Below, piece by piece: positions 7,818 through 16,510 of a stretch of 64,000 nucleotides of DNA (its first letter is position 1; the number at the start of each line of letters is the position of its first letter). The notes under the pieces were generated by a model, which saw nothing but the letters and a program-made list of their open reading frames with translations, was not told where the DNA came from and made no database searches. Origin of the DNA: Rhizobium glycinendophyticum (GTDB lineage Bacteria > Pseudomonadota > Alphaproteobacteria > Rhizobiales > Rhizobiaceae). The translations under genes were made by a program, and so were the position numbers. The stretch covers positions 1,984,001 to 2,048,000 of the forward strand of contig NZ_VFYP01000001.1 in NCBI RefSeq assembly GCF_006443685.1, in the 5' to 3' direction.

Positions 7818-9023
7818 TTATTCGTGCCTGAGCGCATCGATCGGGTTCAGTTGCGCAGCGCGCCTTGCCGGGAAATAGCCGAAGATCATGCCGATTGCGG
7901 CGGAAAAGGCGAAGGCCAGCAGGATGATCGAGGGGCTGGCCGCGAAGGGCACGCCGAGCAGGGTGACTGTGCCATAGGCAATGGCAAGCCCCAGTGCGAT
8001 GCCGACGATTCCCCCGAAAACCGACAGGGTCACCGCCTCGACAAGGAACTGCATCAGCACCTGGCTTTCGACGGCGCCAATCGCAAGCCTGATGCCGATC
8101 TCGCGCGTCCGCTCGGTCACCGATACCAGCATGATGTTCATGATCCCGATGCCGCCGACCAGCAGCGACACGGCTGCGACGGCGCTCAACAGCCCGGTCA
8201 TCAGCGTCGTCGTGCCGGTGAGCGTCGCCGCCATCTGCGTCATGTCGTTCACCGAGAAATCGTCCTCGCGGCCCGACGCGATCTTGCGCCTTTCGCGCAG
8301 CAAGCGCTCGACATCCGACTGCACCTTCGAAGTCGAGACGCCATCTTTGGCCGAGAGCATGATACTGGAGACATCCGTCGAGCCGCCGATGCGCCGCTGG
8401 AACACCTTGAGAGGCATCATCACGACATCATCCTGATCGTTGCCCATGCCGCTCTGTCCCTTCTTGCCCAGAACCCCGACAATCTGGCAGGCGACGGTCC
8501 CGACGCGGATTGACTGTTCCAGCGCCGGCGTCGAGCCGAAGAGCTTGGCCCGAACGGTTTCCCCGATCAGGCAGACAGCCTGTCCGCCGCGTTCCTCAGA
8601 GGTCAGAAATGTGCGGCCGCTGGCCAGTGTCCAGTCCTGTGCCACAAGATAGTCGGCCCCGCTGCCGATGATCGTGGTCGACCGGCTCTGCCCGCCGAAG
8701 ATAACGGTTTGTGTCGACTGGTTGACCGCAGCCACGGCCCTCAATCCGCCGATCTGGTCCCGGATTGCCTCGACGTCGCGGATGGTGAACTTCTTCGCAT
8801 CGGTCGAGGCGCGGCCGGGACCGAACTGTCCAGGACGTACGAAGAGAAGATTTGTGCCGAGTTTCGAGATTTCGGCGGACACCTGCGCCGTCGTCCCATT
8901 GCCGATCGTGACCATGGCAATGACGGCAGCGACACCGATGACGACGCCGAGAACGGTGAGGAAGGAACGCAAGAGATTGCGGCTGATGGCACGAAGCGCA
9001 AGCTTGATGGTCTCAGTGAACAT
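7818..9023 (-). CDS. MacB-type ABC transporter permease
   Basis: 401 aa permease: one N-terminal transmembrane helix (about residues 20-42), a large periplasmic MacB_PCD domain, then three C-terminal helices forming the FtsX domain (about 280-390), with NIMLVSVTERTREIGIRLAIGA at the start of that part. In tripartite MacAB systems such proteins transmit ATP-driven movement to the periplasm to expel macrolides, siderophores or peptides. Unlike E. coli MacB the ATPase is a separate gene, whose end overlaps this start by 11 bp. Substrate unknown. Confidence 0.9.
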   Translation of the reverse strand: MFTETIKLALRAISRNLLRSFLTVLGVVIGVAAVIAMVTIGNGTTAQVSAEISKLGTNLLFVRPGQFGPGRASTDAKKFTIRDVEAIRDQIGGLRAVAAVNQSTQTVIFGGQSRSTTIIGSGADYLVAQDWTLASGRTFLTSEERGGQAVCLIGETVRAKLFGSTPALEQSIRVGTVACQIVGVLGKKGQSGMGNDQDDVVMMPLKVFQRRIGGSTDVSSIMLSAKDGVSTSKVQSDVERLLRERRKIASGREDDFSVNDMTQMAATLTGTTTLMTGLLSAVAAVSLLVGGIGIMNIMLVSVTERTREIGIRLAIGAVESQVLMQFLVEAVTLSVFGGIVGIALGLAIAYGTVTLLGVPFAASPSIILLAFAFSAAIGMIFGYFPARRAAQLNPIDALRHE

Positions 9024-9759
9024 CGGCAGTCCCTTCCGCAGTCGCCGCGCTACCGTCGGATAATGCCGCGTTCAGACTGTCCGACTGGATCTGCCCGTCG
9101 ACAAAACGCAGGTTTCGCTTGGCGTAAGCTGCAATGTCGTCCTCGTGCGTGACCATGATGACGGTAATCCCCAGGTCGCGGTTGAGCGAGGTGATCAGGT
9201 CCATGATCTCGCGGCTGGTTTTTGTATCGAGATTGCCGGTCGGTTCGTCGGCGAGAAGCACGGCCGGACTGGTCACGATGGCGCGCGCTATGGCCACACG
9301 CTGCTGCTGCCCTCCGGAGAGTTCCTGCGACGTATGGTTCTCGCGCCCGCTGAGCCCCACCTGCCCGAGGGCCCGCATCGCTCGCTGGCGCCGTTCTCGG
9401 CTGTCCATGCCACGATAGATCAGGGGCAGCTCGACATTTTCGACCGCAGAGGTCCGCGCCAGCAGGTTGAAGCCCTGAAAGACAAAGCCCAGCATATGCC
9501 GCCTGAGGAGCGTATACTGCGCCCGATCAAAGCCGGTCGTATCGATCCCTTGAAACAGATAGTGCCCGGAACTCGGCACATCGAGGCAACCGAGGATGTT
9601 CATCGCGGTGGACTTGCCCGAGCCGGACGGCCCCATGATGGCGACGAACTCCTGCGCTTCAATCTGCAGATCGATCTGTTTTAGCGCATGGATTGTCGCT
9701 TCGCCCTGGCCATAGGTGCGCGAGATCCGCCGAAATTCGAGGAGTGGGGCAGGGGTCAT
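9013..9759 (-). CDS. MacB/LolD-type ABC transporter ATP-binding protein
   Basis: 248 aa ATPase with Walker [10 protein letters not shown] (residues 43-51), Q-loop, signature [15 protein letters not shown], Walker [10 protein letters not shown] and switch His in VTHEDD. It belongs to the type VII (mechanotransmission) ABC group that pairs with FtsX-domain permeases. It sits between the adaptor gene (8 bp gap) and the permease gene (11 bp overlap), so the three are one operon. Confidence 0.93.
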   Translation of the reverse strand: MTPAPLLEFRRISRTYGQGEATIHALKQIDLQIEAQEFVAIMGPSGSGKSTAMNILGCLDVPSSGHYLFQGIDTTGFDRAQYTLLRRHMLGFVFQGFNLLARTSAVENVELPLIYRGMDSRERRQRAMRALGQVGLSGRENHTSQELSGGQQQRVAIARAIVTSPAVLLADEPTGNLDTKTSREIMDLITSLNRDLGITVIMVTHEDDIAAYAKRNLRFVDGQIQSDSLNAALSDGSAATAEGTADVH

Positions 9760-9767
9760 GAGCCGCC

Positions 9768-11060
9768 TCAGCTGGTTTGCGTGACGGAATCAGTGATCAC
9801 CAGATCACCCTCCTTCAACTCGCCGCGCTCGAGCACCGTGTTCTGCCCGTCACTGGCACCGACCTCCACATTGACGGCAACCGGCTCGCCATTGCGCAAT
9901 ACCCATATCGTCCGCTCGCTGCCGCTTGGCTCGGGCGCGCTGATGGGCTTCTCGCGAGGCGGGCGAAACAGGCTGAAGATGCCGCCACCGCCTTGCGACT
10001 TTTCGGTTGCAGCGGTCATTTGTGGCGGCGTGAAGCGCAGCGCCGCGTTTGGCACCAGAAGGGCATTCTTGATCGATCGCACCACGATGTCGGCCGTCGC
10101 CGTCATGCCTTGGCGCAGCAGCAGGTCGTCGTTGCGCACCGACAGGATGCCCTTGTAGGTCACCACGTCGTTGACGGTCTCCGACGCATAGCGCACGTCG
10201 GTAATCTTGGCGGGAAAACGCTTGTCGGGGAAGGAGTCGACCGTGAAGCTTGCGTCTTGCCCGACGGCAATCTGACCCACATCGGCCTCGTCGATGGACA
10301 CCTGCAACTCCATCTGGCGAAGGTCGCCAGCCAGCGTAAACAGGGTCGGGGCTTCCAGCGAGGCGGCTACCGTCGCCCCGCTGTCGACATCACGAGACAG
10401 GACGATGCCATCGATGGGAGATACGATCGTCGCCTTGCGCAGCGACAGTTTCGCCTGTTCGAGATCCGCCTCCGCCGCCGTCACATTGGCCTCGGCGCTC
10501 GCGCGAGTTGCCTGGGCCGCCTGATAACTGAAAACCGCCGAATCAAGATCCTGCTGCGTGGAGACACGGCTGCCGACCAGTGTCGTCAACCGATTGACGG
10601 TCGCCTGCGCCGACAATTCGTCAGCCTTGGCCTTGGCGACATTGGCGTGAGCTGCAGCAAGGGCCGCCTCCTTGCTCTTCAGTTCGGCGTTGAGCTTCTC
10701 GGTGTCGAGCCGCGCCAGCACGTCACCTTTCTTCACCACGCTGTTATAATCCGCCAGCACATCGCGCACGGTGCCCGATTGTTCGCTCGACACGTCCACC
10801 TGCACCGTCGGCTCCACGGACCCGGTCGCTGTGACAAGGACCGTAAGGTCGCCGGCTTTTACAGCGGCCGTGCTGTAGCTATACGTGACCGACTTGCTCG
10901 TCAGAAGATAACCGCCGTAACCCGCACCGAGGAGAAAGGCGAGGATCAAGAGCCGCATTCCCCAACTCGATTTGCGCTTGCCGGTCTGGGCGAGCAGACC
11001 GCGCAGTGCGTCGGTGTCGGGGGAGGTTTGAGGATCGCTCTTGTTGCTGTCGGTGGTCAC
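9768..11060 (-). CDS. MacA/HlyD-type periplasmic adaptor of the efflux operon
   Basis: About 430 aa membrane-fusion protein. A single N-terminal helix (MRLLILAFLLGAGYGGYLL) anchors it in the inner membrane; then come a lipoyl/barrel-sandwich domain (VDVSSEQSGTVRDVLAD), a long alpha hairpin rich in Ala/Lys/Glu, and beta-barrel domains. I chose GTG 11060 because GAGG lies just upstream and the longer reading frame to 11177 adds Arg-rich, non-conserved sequence. First gene of the operon adaptor - ATPase - permease. No TolC-type outer-membrane gene is nearby, so a TolC encoded elsewhere is presumably recruited. Confidence 0.9.
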   Translation of the reverse strand: MTTDSNKSDPQTSPDTDALRGLLAQTGKRKSSWGMRLLILAFLLGAGYGGYLLTSKSVTYSYSTAAVKAGDLTVLVTATGSVEPTVQVDVSSEQSGTVRDVLADYNSVVKKGDVLARLDTEKLNAELKSKEAALAAAHANVAKAKADELSAQATVNRLTTLVGSRVSTQQDLDSAVFSYQAAQATRASAEANVTAAEADLEQAKLSLRKATIVSPIDGIVLSRDVDSGATVAASLEAPTLFTLAGDLRQMELQVSIDEADVGQIAVGQDASFTVDSFPDKRFPAKITDVRYASETVNDVVTYKGILSVRNDDLLLRQGMTATADIVVRSIKNALLVPNAALRFTPPQMTAATEKSQGGGGIFSLFRPPREKPISAPEPSGSERTIWVLRNGEPVAVNVEVGASDGQNTVLERGELKEGDLVITDSVTQTS

Positions 11061-11261
11061 GCCGGCCTCGCTGAAATGATGTCGGTGGGACAATGGCTGA
11101 ACGGCCTTGCCCCGCAATTGATCCGGGTCAAGCCTTTGTAATCCCCGGTCCCGCAGCCATAACCGCTTTGGCCTCAACTCCCCAGTGAAAGATTGGTAAG
11201 GTTATCGCGATAGCCGGGTAAAGGCTCAGGGAGCGTGCCGCGCGTCATCAAAAGTTTACCG

Positions 11262-11612
11262 TCAGGCTTGATGACGCAAGCGCAGAAGCCGCAGCACACC
11301 ATGGGCCAAGACCACTCCAAAAACTGCGCCGAGCGCCTTGATGATGGCGTCAGGCAAGGCCGGATGCCGGCTGGGCGAGAAAAACTGCAGCGACTCAATC
11401 GAAAAGGCCGCCAGCACGAGAAAGAGACAAATGGTCAGCCATCGACGCGGATGAGCGAGACCAAAGGCCATACCCAGAACTGTAAAGGCGAGCGCTCGAT
11501 CAGCATCGGCAGGCATCGCCATATGCGGTCGAAACCCAATCGGCACAACCGTGGCTGCAATGCATAGGCCGAGCAAAACCCAGGCGATGATCCGCAAATA
11601 TTGTGTCCGCAT
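11262..11612 (-). CDS. VanZ-like small membrane protein
   Basis: 116 aa protein with about four transmembrane helices. The family signature is seen in the third helix region (AAFSIESLQFFSPSRHPALPD), where a conserved acidic residue and the RxPxxxD segment match VanZ-like proteins. Function in proteobacteria is unknown; VanZ itself gives low teicoplanin resistance in enterococci, which should not be assumed here. It stands alone, about 200 bp before the start of the efflux operon and on the same strand. The ribosome-binding site is weak. Confidence 0.75.
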   Translation of the reverse strand: MRTQYLRIIAWVLLGLCIAATVVPIGFRPHMAMPADADRALAFTVLGMAFGLAHPRRWLTICLFLVLAAFSIESLQFFSPSRHPALPDAIIKALGAVFGVVLAHGVLRLLRLRHQA

Positions 11613-11755
11613 CCGCGGGTCTTACCGGCGCAGCCCGTCCTTGGCAACAGCGTGTCATGGCGGTCGCGTTCTTGTGATGTGCGCTGCAGCATCAAGCACC
11701 ACTAAGGACAAGTGGGGCTAGCACTTTCCCAATCGCCGTTCGAGGCGCTCCTACC

Positions 11756-11953
11756 CTAATTGTCGCTTTCTTCCTGTTTTGCGCCGGCACTCTTGCCGTC
11801 AGAGCTCTTAGAACGCTCCTCAAACCGGTCGGCGCCCTTCGCTAGGTCACGCCCCATCGAGGCCTCCGTTTTGCGCTCGTCCGCTTCTGCGCTCTTTTGA
11901 AGACCTTCTGCGGCATCCTCGCCGACTTTGGTCTCTGCGTTTTCGATTCCCAT
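11756..11953 (-). CDS. small hydrophilic protein, probable general-stress gene
   Basis: 65 aa, strongly charged (Lys/Glu/Asp/Ala/Ser) with no hydrophobic segment: MGIENAETKVGEDAAEG at the start and KSAGAKQEESDN at the end. I do not recognise a named family. Reality is supported by a strong ribosome-binding site (GGAGG, about 7 bases before ATG 11953) and by a perfect EcfG-type promoter 27-51 bp upstream. The composition suggests a disordered protein, like many small stress-induced proteins. Confidence 0.65.
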   Translation of the reverse strand: MGIENAETKVGEDAAEGLQKSAEADERKTEASMGRDLAKGADRFEERSKSSDGKSAGAKQEESDN

Positions 11954-11979
11954 GTCTGCTTCCTCCGTTAATCATTTTC

Positions 11980-12004
11980 AACGAGTGCGGGCAGGGGAGG
12001 TTCC
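11980..12004 (-). promoter_or_regulatory. EcfG/RpoE2-type promoter (GGAAC-N16-CGTT)
   Basis: On the minus strand GGAAC (12004-12000), exactly 16 bases, then CGTT (11983-11980). This matches the published consensus for the alphaproteobacterial general-stress sigma factor (EcfG/RpoE2, controlled by PhyR-NepR). It points at the 65 aa gene starting at 11953. Confidence 0.7.
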
Positions 12005-12260
12005 CAGGAATTGAGAACTAGGGACGGGCTGAAATGCGCGTCAGGTTCAATTGCAGGAAATTCGTCGGGATCGCACCACGTCAGCCCAATGGTAACCACC
12101 GGGGTTCACCAGTCGCGTCGATAACGGCGCGACACGCCGAACCCGGCGATGGCATGTTCCGTGTGCTGCAAAAGGGTCAGCAAGGCGAAAAAAGCCGTAA
12201 CGCTGCAAATCTTTCACGGCTTCTTGCGATGGTTCACCATTGAAATCGTTGAGAGTTCGG
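12005..12260. other. intergenic stretch without supported gene
   Basis: About 250 bases between the stress-type promoter and tRNA-Lys. A 69-codon open frame (12034-12243) exists but has no ribosome-binding site and atypical composition, so it is not annotated. No RNA gene or repeat was recognised. Confidence 0.5.
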
Positions 12261-12336
12261 TGGTGAGAGCGCAGGGATTCGAACCCTGGACCTACTGATT
12301 AAAAGTCAGTTGCTCTACCGGCTGAGCTACGCTCTC
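12261..12336 (-). tRNA. tRNA-Lys (anticodon TTT)
   Basis: 76 bases with encoded CCA. Acceptor stem GAGAGCG pairs with CGCTCTC; D-arm TAGCTCAG...GAGCA; anticodon stem ACTGA/TCAGT around loop CTTTTAA, giving anticodon TTT; T-arm with GGTTCGAATCC. All four arms are complete. It is transcribed away from ccdA and stands alone. Confidence 0.97.
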
Positions 12337-12521
12337 CCAAGCGGCTTGGCGCCGCCTTCAGAAGTGCGCGGAACATAGGCAGGTGACCACACCGGGTCAA
12401 CCGGAAAAATGCACCCTCCCGGGCAAAAATCTGCGTAATTGTCACAGGCTACACAAAGGTGATTGGCAAGCCAGGGGTCGCGGGATTACGTAGGGCCCGA
12501 TCCGAGCCGCAGGAGCATTTG

Positions 12522-13268
12522 GTGTCCATTGCCGAAATATCCTTCTTGAGCGCCCTTTTTGCCGGGGCCCTCTCCTTCCTGTCGCCCTGTGTCCTGCCGT
12601 TGGTGCCGCCTTACCTCTGCTACATGGCTGGAATCTCGGTGGACCAGTTCCGAAGCGGTGCAGAGGCCGAAAACGCCGCCGCTCGCCGAACCGTATTTCT
12701 GACCTCGCTCGTGTTCACCCTGGGATTCGCGACGGTCTTCGTGGCGCTCGGTGCCGGCGCCTCCACCATCGGCGGTCTGTTGCGCCAGCACATGGATCTT
12801 CTGTCGAAAATCGGCGGCGTCATCATTATCATCATGGGTCTGAACTTCCTCGGCGTGTTCCGGCTCGGGCTTCTATCCTCGGAATATCGCTTCAATGGTG
12901 GCGGCAAGCCGGCGACCCTCTCCGGCGCCTATGTCATGGGCCTTGCCTTCGCCTTCGGCTGGACGCCCTGTATCGGGCCGGTCCTCGGCGCCATCCTCGG
13001 GGTTGCAGCGTCGAAGGATACCGTTGGCGACGGCGCGCTCCTGCTCGCTGTCTACTCGCTGGGTCTCGCCGTACCCTTCTGGATCGCTGCCGGCTTTTCC
13101 GGAGCCTTCATGCGCTTTCTGGTGCGTTTCAGGCGTCATCTCGGCCTGGTTGAAAAGCTCATGGGCGGTCTGCTGGTCGTGACCGGGCTGGCTTTCATCT
13201 TCGGTTATGTCTCAGATATGGCGATCTGGTTCCAGCAGACCTTCCCAATCCTGTCGCAAATCGGATAA
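12522..13268 (+). CDS. ccdA: CcdA-type cytochrome c biogenesis / thiol-disulfide transporter
   Basis: 248 aa inner-membrane protein with six predicted helices that passes electrons from cytosolic thioredoxin to the periplasm for apocytochrome c maturation. The two redox cysteines are seen in SPCVLPLVPP (C23) and GWTPCIGP (C150). I chose GTG 12522, preceded by GGAG at a good distance; the longer frame from 12459 adds a soluble extension unlike family members. It lies 41 bp before the AEC transporter on the same strand. Confidence 0.92.
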   Translation: MSIAEISFLSALFAGALSFLSPCVLPLVPPYLCYMAGISVDQFRSGAEAENAAARRTVFLTSLVFTLGFATVFVALGAGASTIGGLLRQHMDLLSKIGGVIIIIMGLNFLGVFRLGLLSSEYRFNGGGKPATLSGAYVMGLAFAFGWTPCIGPVLGAILGVAASKDTVGDGALLLAVYSLGLAVPFWIAAGFSGAFMRFLVRFRRHLGLVEKLMGGLLVVTGLAFIFGYVSDMAIWFQQTFPILSQIG

Positions 13269-13309
13269 GCCGGACGGGGCGCGCGGGGGCGCTCGAGAGG
13301 AGAGAGCCG

Positions 13310-14272
13310 ATGGCGGACATCGTCGCGCTGGTATTGCCGTTTTTTGGCCTAATCCTCATCGGCTATGTCTCGGGCCGGCTCGGCGACCACTCCGCCCAGG
13401 CGCTCGGCTGGCTGAACTTCTTCGTCATCTATGTCACCCTGCCGGCTCTGTTCTTCAAGCTCGTCTCGCGAACCCCGATCGAACAGCTCACCCGCATCGA
13501 CTTCATCGCCGCCTGCCTCGCGGCGACCTACACGATCTTTGTCCTGGTCTTTGTCATCGGCCGCTATATCAGAGGTAACAACATCGCCGAATCGACCGTG
13601 CAGGCGCTCGCCGGCGCCTATGGTAATATCGGGTATATGGGCCCGGGCCTTGCTCTTCTCGCCTTCGGCGAAAAGGCCGCCGTCCCCGTCGCGCTCGTCT
13701 TCTGCTTTGAAAATGCCGCCCATTTCATCGCGGCCCCGGCGCTGATGGCCTTTGCTGGCGGCGACGAGAGACCACCGGCGCAAATGGCTCTGGACGTTGC
13801 CCGCAAGATCCTGACGCATCCCTTCATCATCGCGACGTTGATCGGTTTCCTCGCGGCGGCCTTCGCCTTCGAGCCACCGCTCGCCCTACAGCGGCTGATC
13901 GATTATCTCGCCCAGGCTGCGGCCCCGTGTGCGCTCTTTGCCATGGGCGTCACGCTCGCATTGCGACCGCTGAAGCGGATCCCGGCCGAGATCGGCTACA
14001 TCGTGCCGATCAAGCTCCTCCTCCACCCGATCCTGGTCTACCTGGTTTTGAGCGCCGTCGGGAATTTTGATCCGCTCTGGGTCCAGACCGCCATCCTGCT
14101 TGCGGCCCTGCCCACTGCCACCAATGTCTTCGTCATCGGCCAGCAATATGGTGTCTGGCAGGAGAGGGCGTCCGCCACCATCCTGATCACCACAGTCATT
14201 TCCGTCTTTTCTGTCTCGGCGCTGCTATTCGCGATCAAGGGCGGAATGTTACCGCCGGATCTTTTCCCGTAA
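13310..14272 (+). CDS. AEC (auxin efflux carrier) family transporter
   Basis: 320 aa protein with about ten transmembrane helices in two five-helix halves. It starts with MADIVALVLPFFGLILIGYV, typical of bacterial AEC members, and has the conserved GAYGNIGYMGPGLAL segment and ATNVFVIGQQYG in the second half. Bacterial relatives export or import dicarboxylates such as malate; no substrate can be assigned. A good GGAGAG site precedes the ATG. Its last 24 bp overlap the 3' end of the convergent UbiH-like gene. Confidence 0.9.
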   Translation: MADIVALVLPFFGLILIGYVSGRLGDHSAQALGWLNFFVIYVTLPALFFKLVSRTPIEQLTRIDFIAACLAATYTIFVLVFVIGRYIRGNNIAESTVQALAGAYGNIGYMGPGLALLAFGEKAAVPVALVFCFENAAHFIAAPALMAFAGGDERPPAQMALDVARKILTHPFIIATLIGFLAAAFAFEPPLALQRLIDYLAQAAAPCALFAMGVTLALRPLKRIPAEIGYIVPIKLLLHPILVYLVLSAVGNFDPLWVQTAILLAALPTATNVFVIGQQYGVWQERASATILITTVISVFSVSALLFAIKGGMLPPDLFP

Positions 14273-15463
14273 CATCGTCGGCAGGCTCTTGAGGCCTCGG
14301 CCTGGCGCCACACCCTCCTGCATCACAAGATTGCGCAAGGGCGCAACGGTTGCCAGGACCTGCAAGCTAGCGGCGCGCAGCATGTGAACCGGCAGCAGCG
14401 ACGACAGCAGTGAACGGTTCAAAAGATCGACACTGGCAGTGCGGCTCGCAATGTCGAGGCGCCGCCGCGCATGGAACCGGTCCCCGACGGCTGCCGCGAT
14501 CGGAGCGGACTGCCTGTCGATAAGCAGGTCTTCAAGCGCGGCAATGTCCCGGAGGCTGAGGTTCAAACCCTGGGCGCCGATCGGCGGAAACGCATGGCCG
14601 GCTTCACCGATGAAGGCTGCACGACCCCGGCCATAGTGGAGAGCCGTCATTCCGGACAGCGGCCAGGCCTGTACGCCGTCCTCGACCGTCACCTTTCCGA
14701 GCATCGACTGCATGCGGGCCTCGACCTCGCCAGAAAGGTCGTCCCTCTCGAGTGCCAGCAACCGGTCCGCCTCTTTCGGCGTCACCACCCAAACGAGGCT
14801 GGAGCGCTGGCCGGGCAGGGGGACCTGGGTAAACGGCCCGGACTCGGTATGGAACTCCGTCGATATGTTTTGATGCGGCAGGCTATGGCCGAAATTAAGG
14901 ACCACCGCCGTCTGCGGGTAGGACCAGGTCTTGACGCCGACGCCGGCACTCTCCCGGGTCGCCGACCGCCGTCCATCTGCACCGATGACGAAATCGGCTG
15001 TGATTTCCGCATCTGCCGATAGAACAATCCGGACCTCCCGGTTGTCGATGATGATGGATTTGGCTGTCTCGTCGAATCGAGAGATCAACGGCTCCCGCCC
15101 GACAGCCTGGGCAAGCGTCGAAAGCAGCGCGGCATTCGGGATGTTGTATCCGAAAGCAGGCAGGTCGATCTCGGCGCTTCGGAACGCAACGGTCGGTGCC
15201 CGAAGCAGCCGCTTCGTGCCATCGATGATCTGCATGGTCTGGAGGGCCGCTGCTTGCGGCTTCAAATCGTCCCAGAGGCCCAGACGTTCCATCATATCAA
15301 GCGACTGATGCATCAACGCGGTCGTTCGGCGGTCAGACCCGTCCGGCTGTGGTCCGACCAGCGCGACCCGTCGACCGCCACGCGCCATGGCGATGGCGGC
15401 GATCTGGCCGGCCGGTCCCGCGCCCACGACGACGATCTCGAATCTCTGCTGCATCTGTTTCAT
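14249..15463 (-). CDS. UbiH/UbiF/UbiL-family FAD-dependent hydroxylase
   Basis: About 404 aa flavin monooxygenase of the ubiquinone-hydroxylase family. Features: GAGPAG at residues 14-19, FVIGADGRRSATRE (DG motif, near 155), and IGEAGHAFPPIGAQGLNLSLRD near 290. The usual GD motif reads GE here. Rhizobia have several such proteins acting on the ubiquinone ring; which position this one hydroxylates cannot be read from sequence. I take ATG 15463 (another ATG three codons later); the longer frame to 15658 overlaps pcs. The 3' end overlaps the AEC gene by 24 bp. Confidence 0.87.
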   Translation of the reverse strand: MKQMQQRFEIVVVGAGPAGQIAAIAMARGGRRVALVGPQPDGSDRRTTALMHQSLDMMERLGLWDDLKPQAAALQTMQIIDGTKRLLRAPTVAFRSAEIDLPAFGYNIPNAALLSTLAQAVGREPLISRFDETAKSIIIDNREVRIVLSADAEITADFVIGADGRRSATRESAGVGVKTWSYPQTAVVLNFGHSLPHQNISTEFHTESGPFTQVPLPGQRSSLVWVVTPKEADRLLALERDDLSGEVEARMQSMLGKVTVEDGVQAWPLSGMTALHYGRGRAAFIGEAGHAFPPIGAQGLNLSLRDIAALEDLLIDRQSAPIAAAVGDRFHARRRLDIASRTASVDLLNRSLLSSLLPVHMLRAASLQVLATVAPLRNLVMQEGVAPGRGLKSLPTMLREKIRR

Positions 15464-15644
15464 TCCCGTCTTGTGCTGGTCTCTATGTATGCCGACCCTC
15501 CGCTGAAATCCATGGGCCGAAATGGCGCAGTCGGATCGCCGGTCTCTTGGCCGAAATTCGGGCATAGCCGCCAAGCGTGGTTGCAAATGATGCCAATTCG
15601 GTCGATACCGGGGGTCGCCAAAGGACGGTGGACGTGGAGCCGGC

Positions 15645-16373
15645 ATGAAGATCTTCAACTACAAGCGCGTGCCTTATGCCGAAATCCGGGCCTTCTCGGT
15701 GCATATGCTGACGGCCTCTGGCTCCTTTCTCGCCTTTCTCGGCGTCGTTGCTGCGGGTGAGCGCCGCTTCGTCGACATGTTCTGGTGGCTGGGTTTGGCG
15801 CTGCTCGTTGACGGAATCGACGGCCCGATCGCCCGCAAGGTGCGCGTCAAGGAAGTCCTGCCCAACTGGTCGGGCGATACGCTCGACAACATCATCGACT
15901 ATGTCACCTATGTCCTTCTGCCGGCCTTCGCGCTCTATCAGAGTGGCATGATCGGGGAGCCCTGGTCCTTTGTTGCTGCCGGCCTGATCGTCGTGTCGAG
16001 CGCAATCTATTACGCCGACATGGGCATGAAGACAGCCGAGTACTTCTTCTCCGGCTTTCCGGTCGTCTGGAACATGGTGATCTTCACCCTCTTCGTCATT
16101 GATGCGAGCGCCACGACGGCTCTCATCGTTGTGCTGCTTTCCGTTTTCCTCACTTTCCTGCCGATCCACTTCCTGCATCCCGTGCGGGTCAAGCGGCTGC
16201 GGACGCTCAATCTCACGGTCTTCTTGCTCTGGTGTGCCTTTGCCGGCTATGCCCTCCTCCTGCATTTCCAGACGCCGACCTGGGTTGTCGCAGGCACGAT
16301 CGTCACGGGCGCTTATCTTTATGTTATCGGCGGCGTCCTCCAGCTTTTCCCGCAACTTGGGCGCGCCCGCTAA
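15645..16373 (+). CDS. pcs: phosphatidylcholine synthase
   Basis: 242 aa integral membrane enzyme that condenses choline with CDP-diacylglycerol to make phosphatidylcholine, a route typical of rhizobia and other host-associated bacteria. The CDP-alcohol phosphotransferase motif is present in the Pcs form DG-x2-AR-x12-G-x3-D-x3-D (D59, G60, A63, R64, G77, D81, D85), with a longer middle spacing than in ordinary PgsA/PssA enzymes. About eight helices are predicted. It is divergent from the UbiH-like gene, with 181 bp between the starts. Confidence 0.95.
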   Translation: MKIFNYKRVPYAEIRAFSVHMLTASGSFLAFLGVVAAGERRFVDMFWWLGLALLVDGIDGPIARKVRVKEVLPNWSGDTLDNIIDYVTYVLLPAFALYQSGMIGEPWSFVAAGLIVVSSAIYYADMGMKTAEYFFSGFPVVWNMVIFTLFVIDASATTALIVVLLSVFLTFLPIHFLHPVRVKRLRTLNLTVFLLWCAFAGYALLLHFQTPTWVVAGTIVTGAYLYVIGGVLQLFPQLGRAR

Positions 16374-16510
16374 GGCGCCGCTGCATAAGCTTGCTGAAAA
16401 CGAAAAAAAACCTCTGCCTATATATTGTGCGTTGCCGCAAACCGGTTATGAATTGAGCGACGGACCAGGCAACAAGACTTGGCCGGAAGCCTGCGAAAGC
16501 GAGGGGACCT

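Noticed and set aside
12034..12243. 69-codon plus-strand frame before tRNA-Lys
   Set aside because: No ribosome-binding site, mixed composition, no conservation visible.
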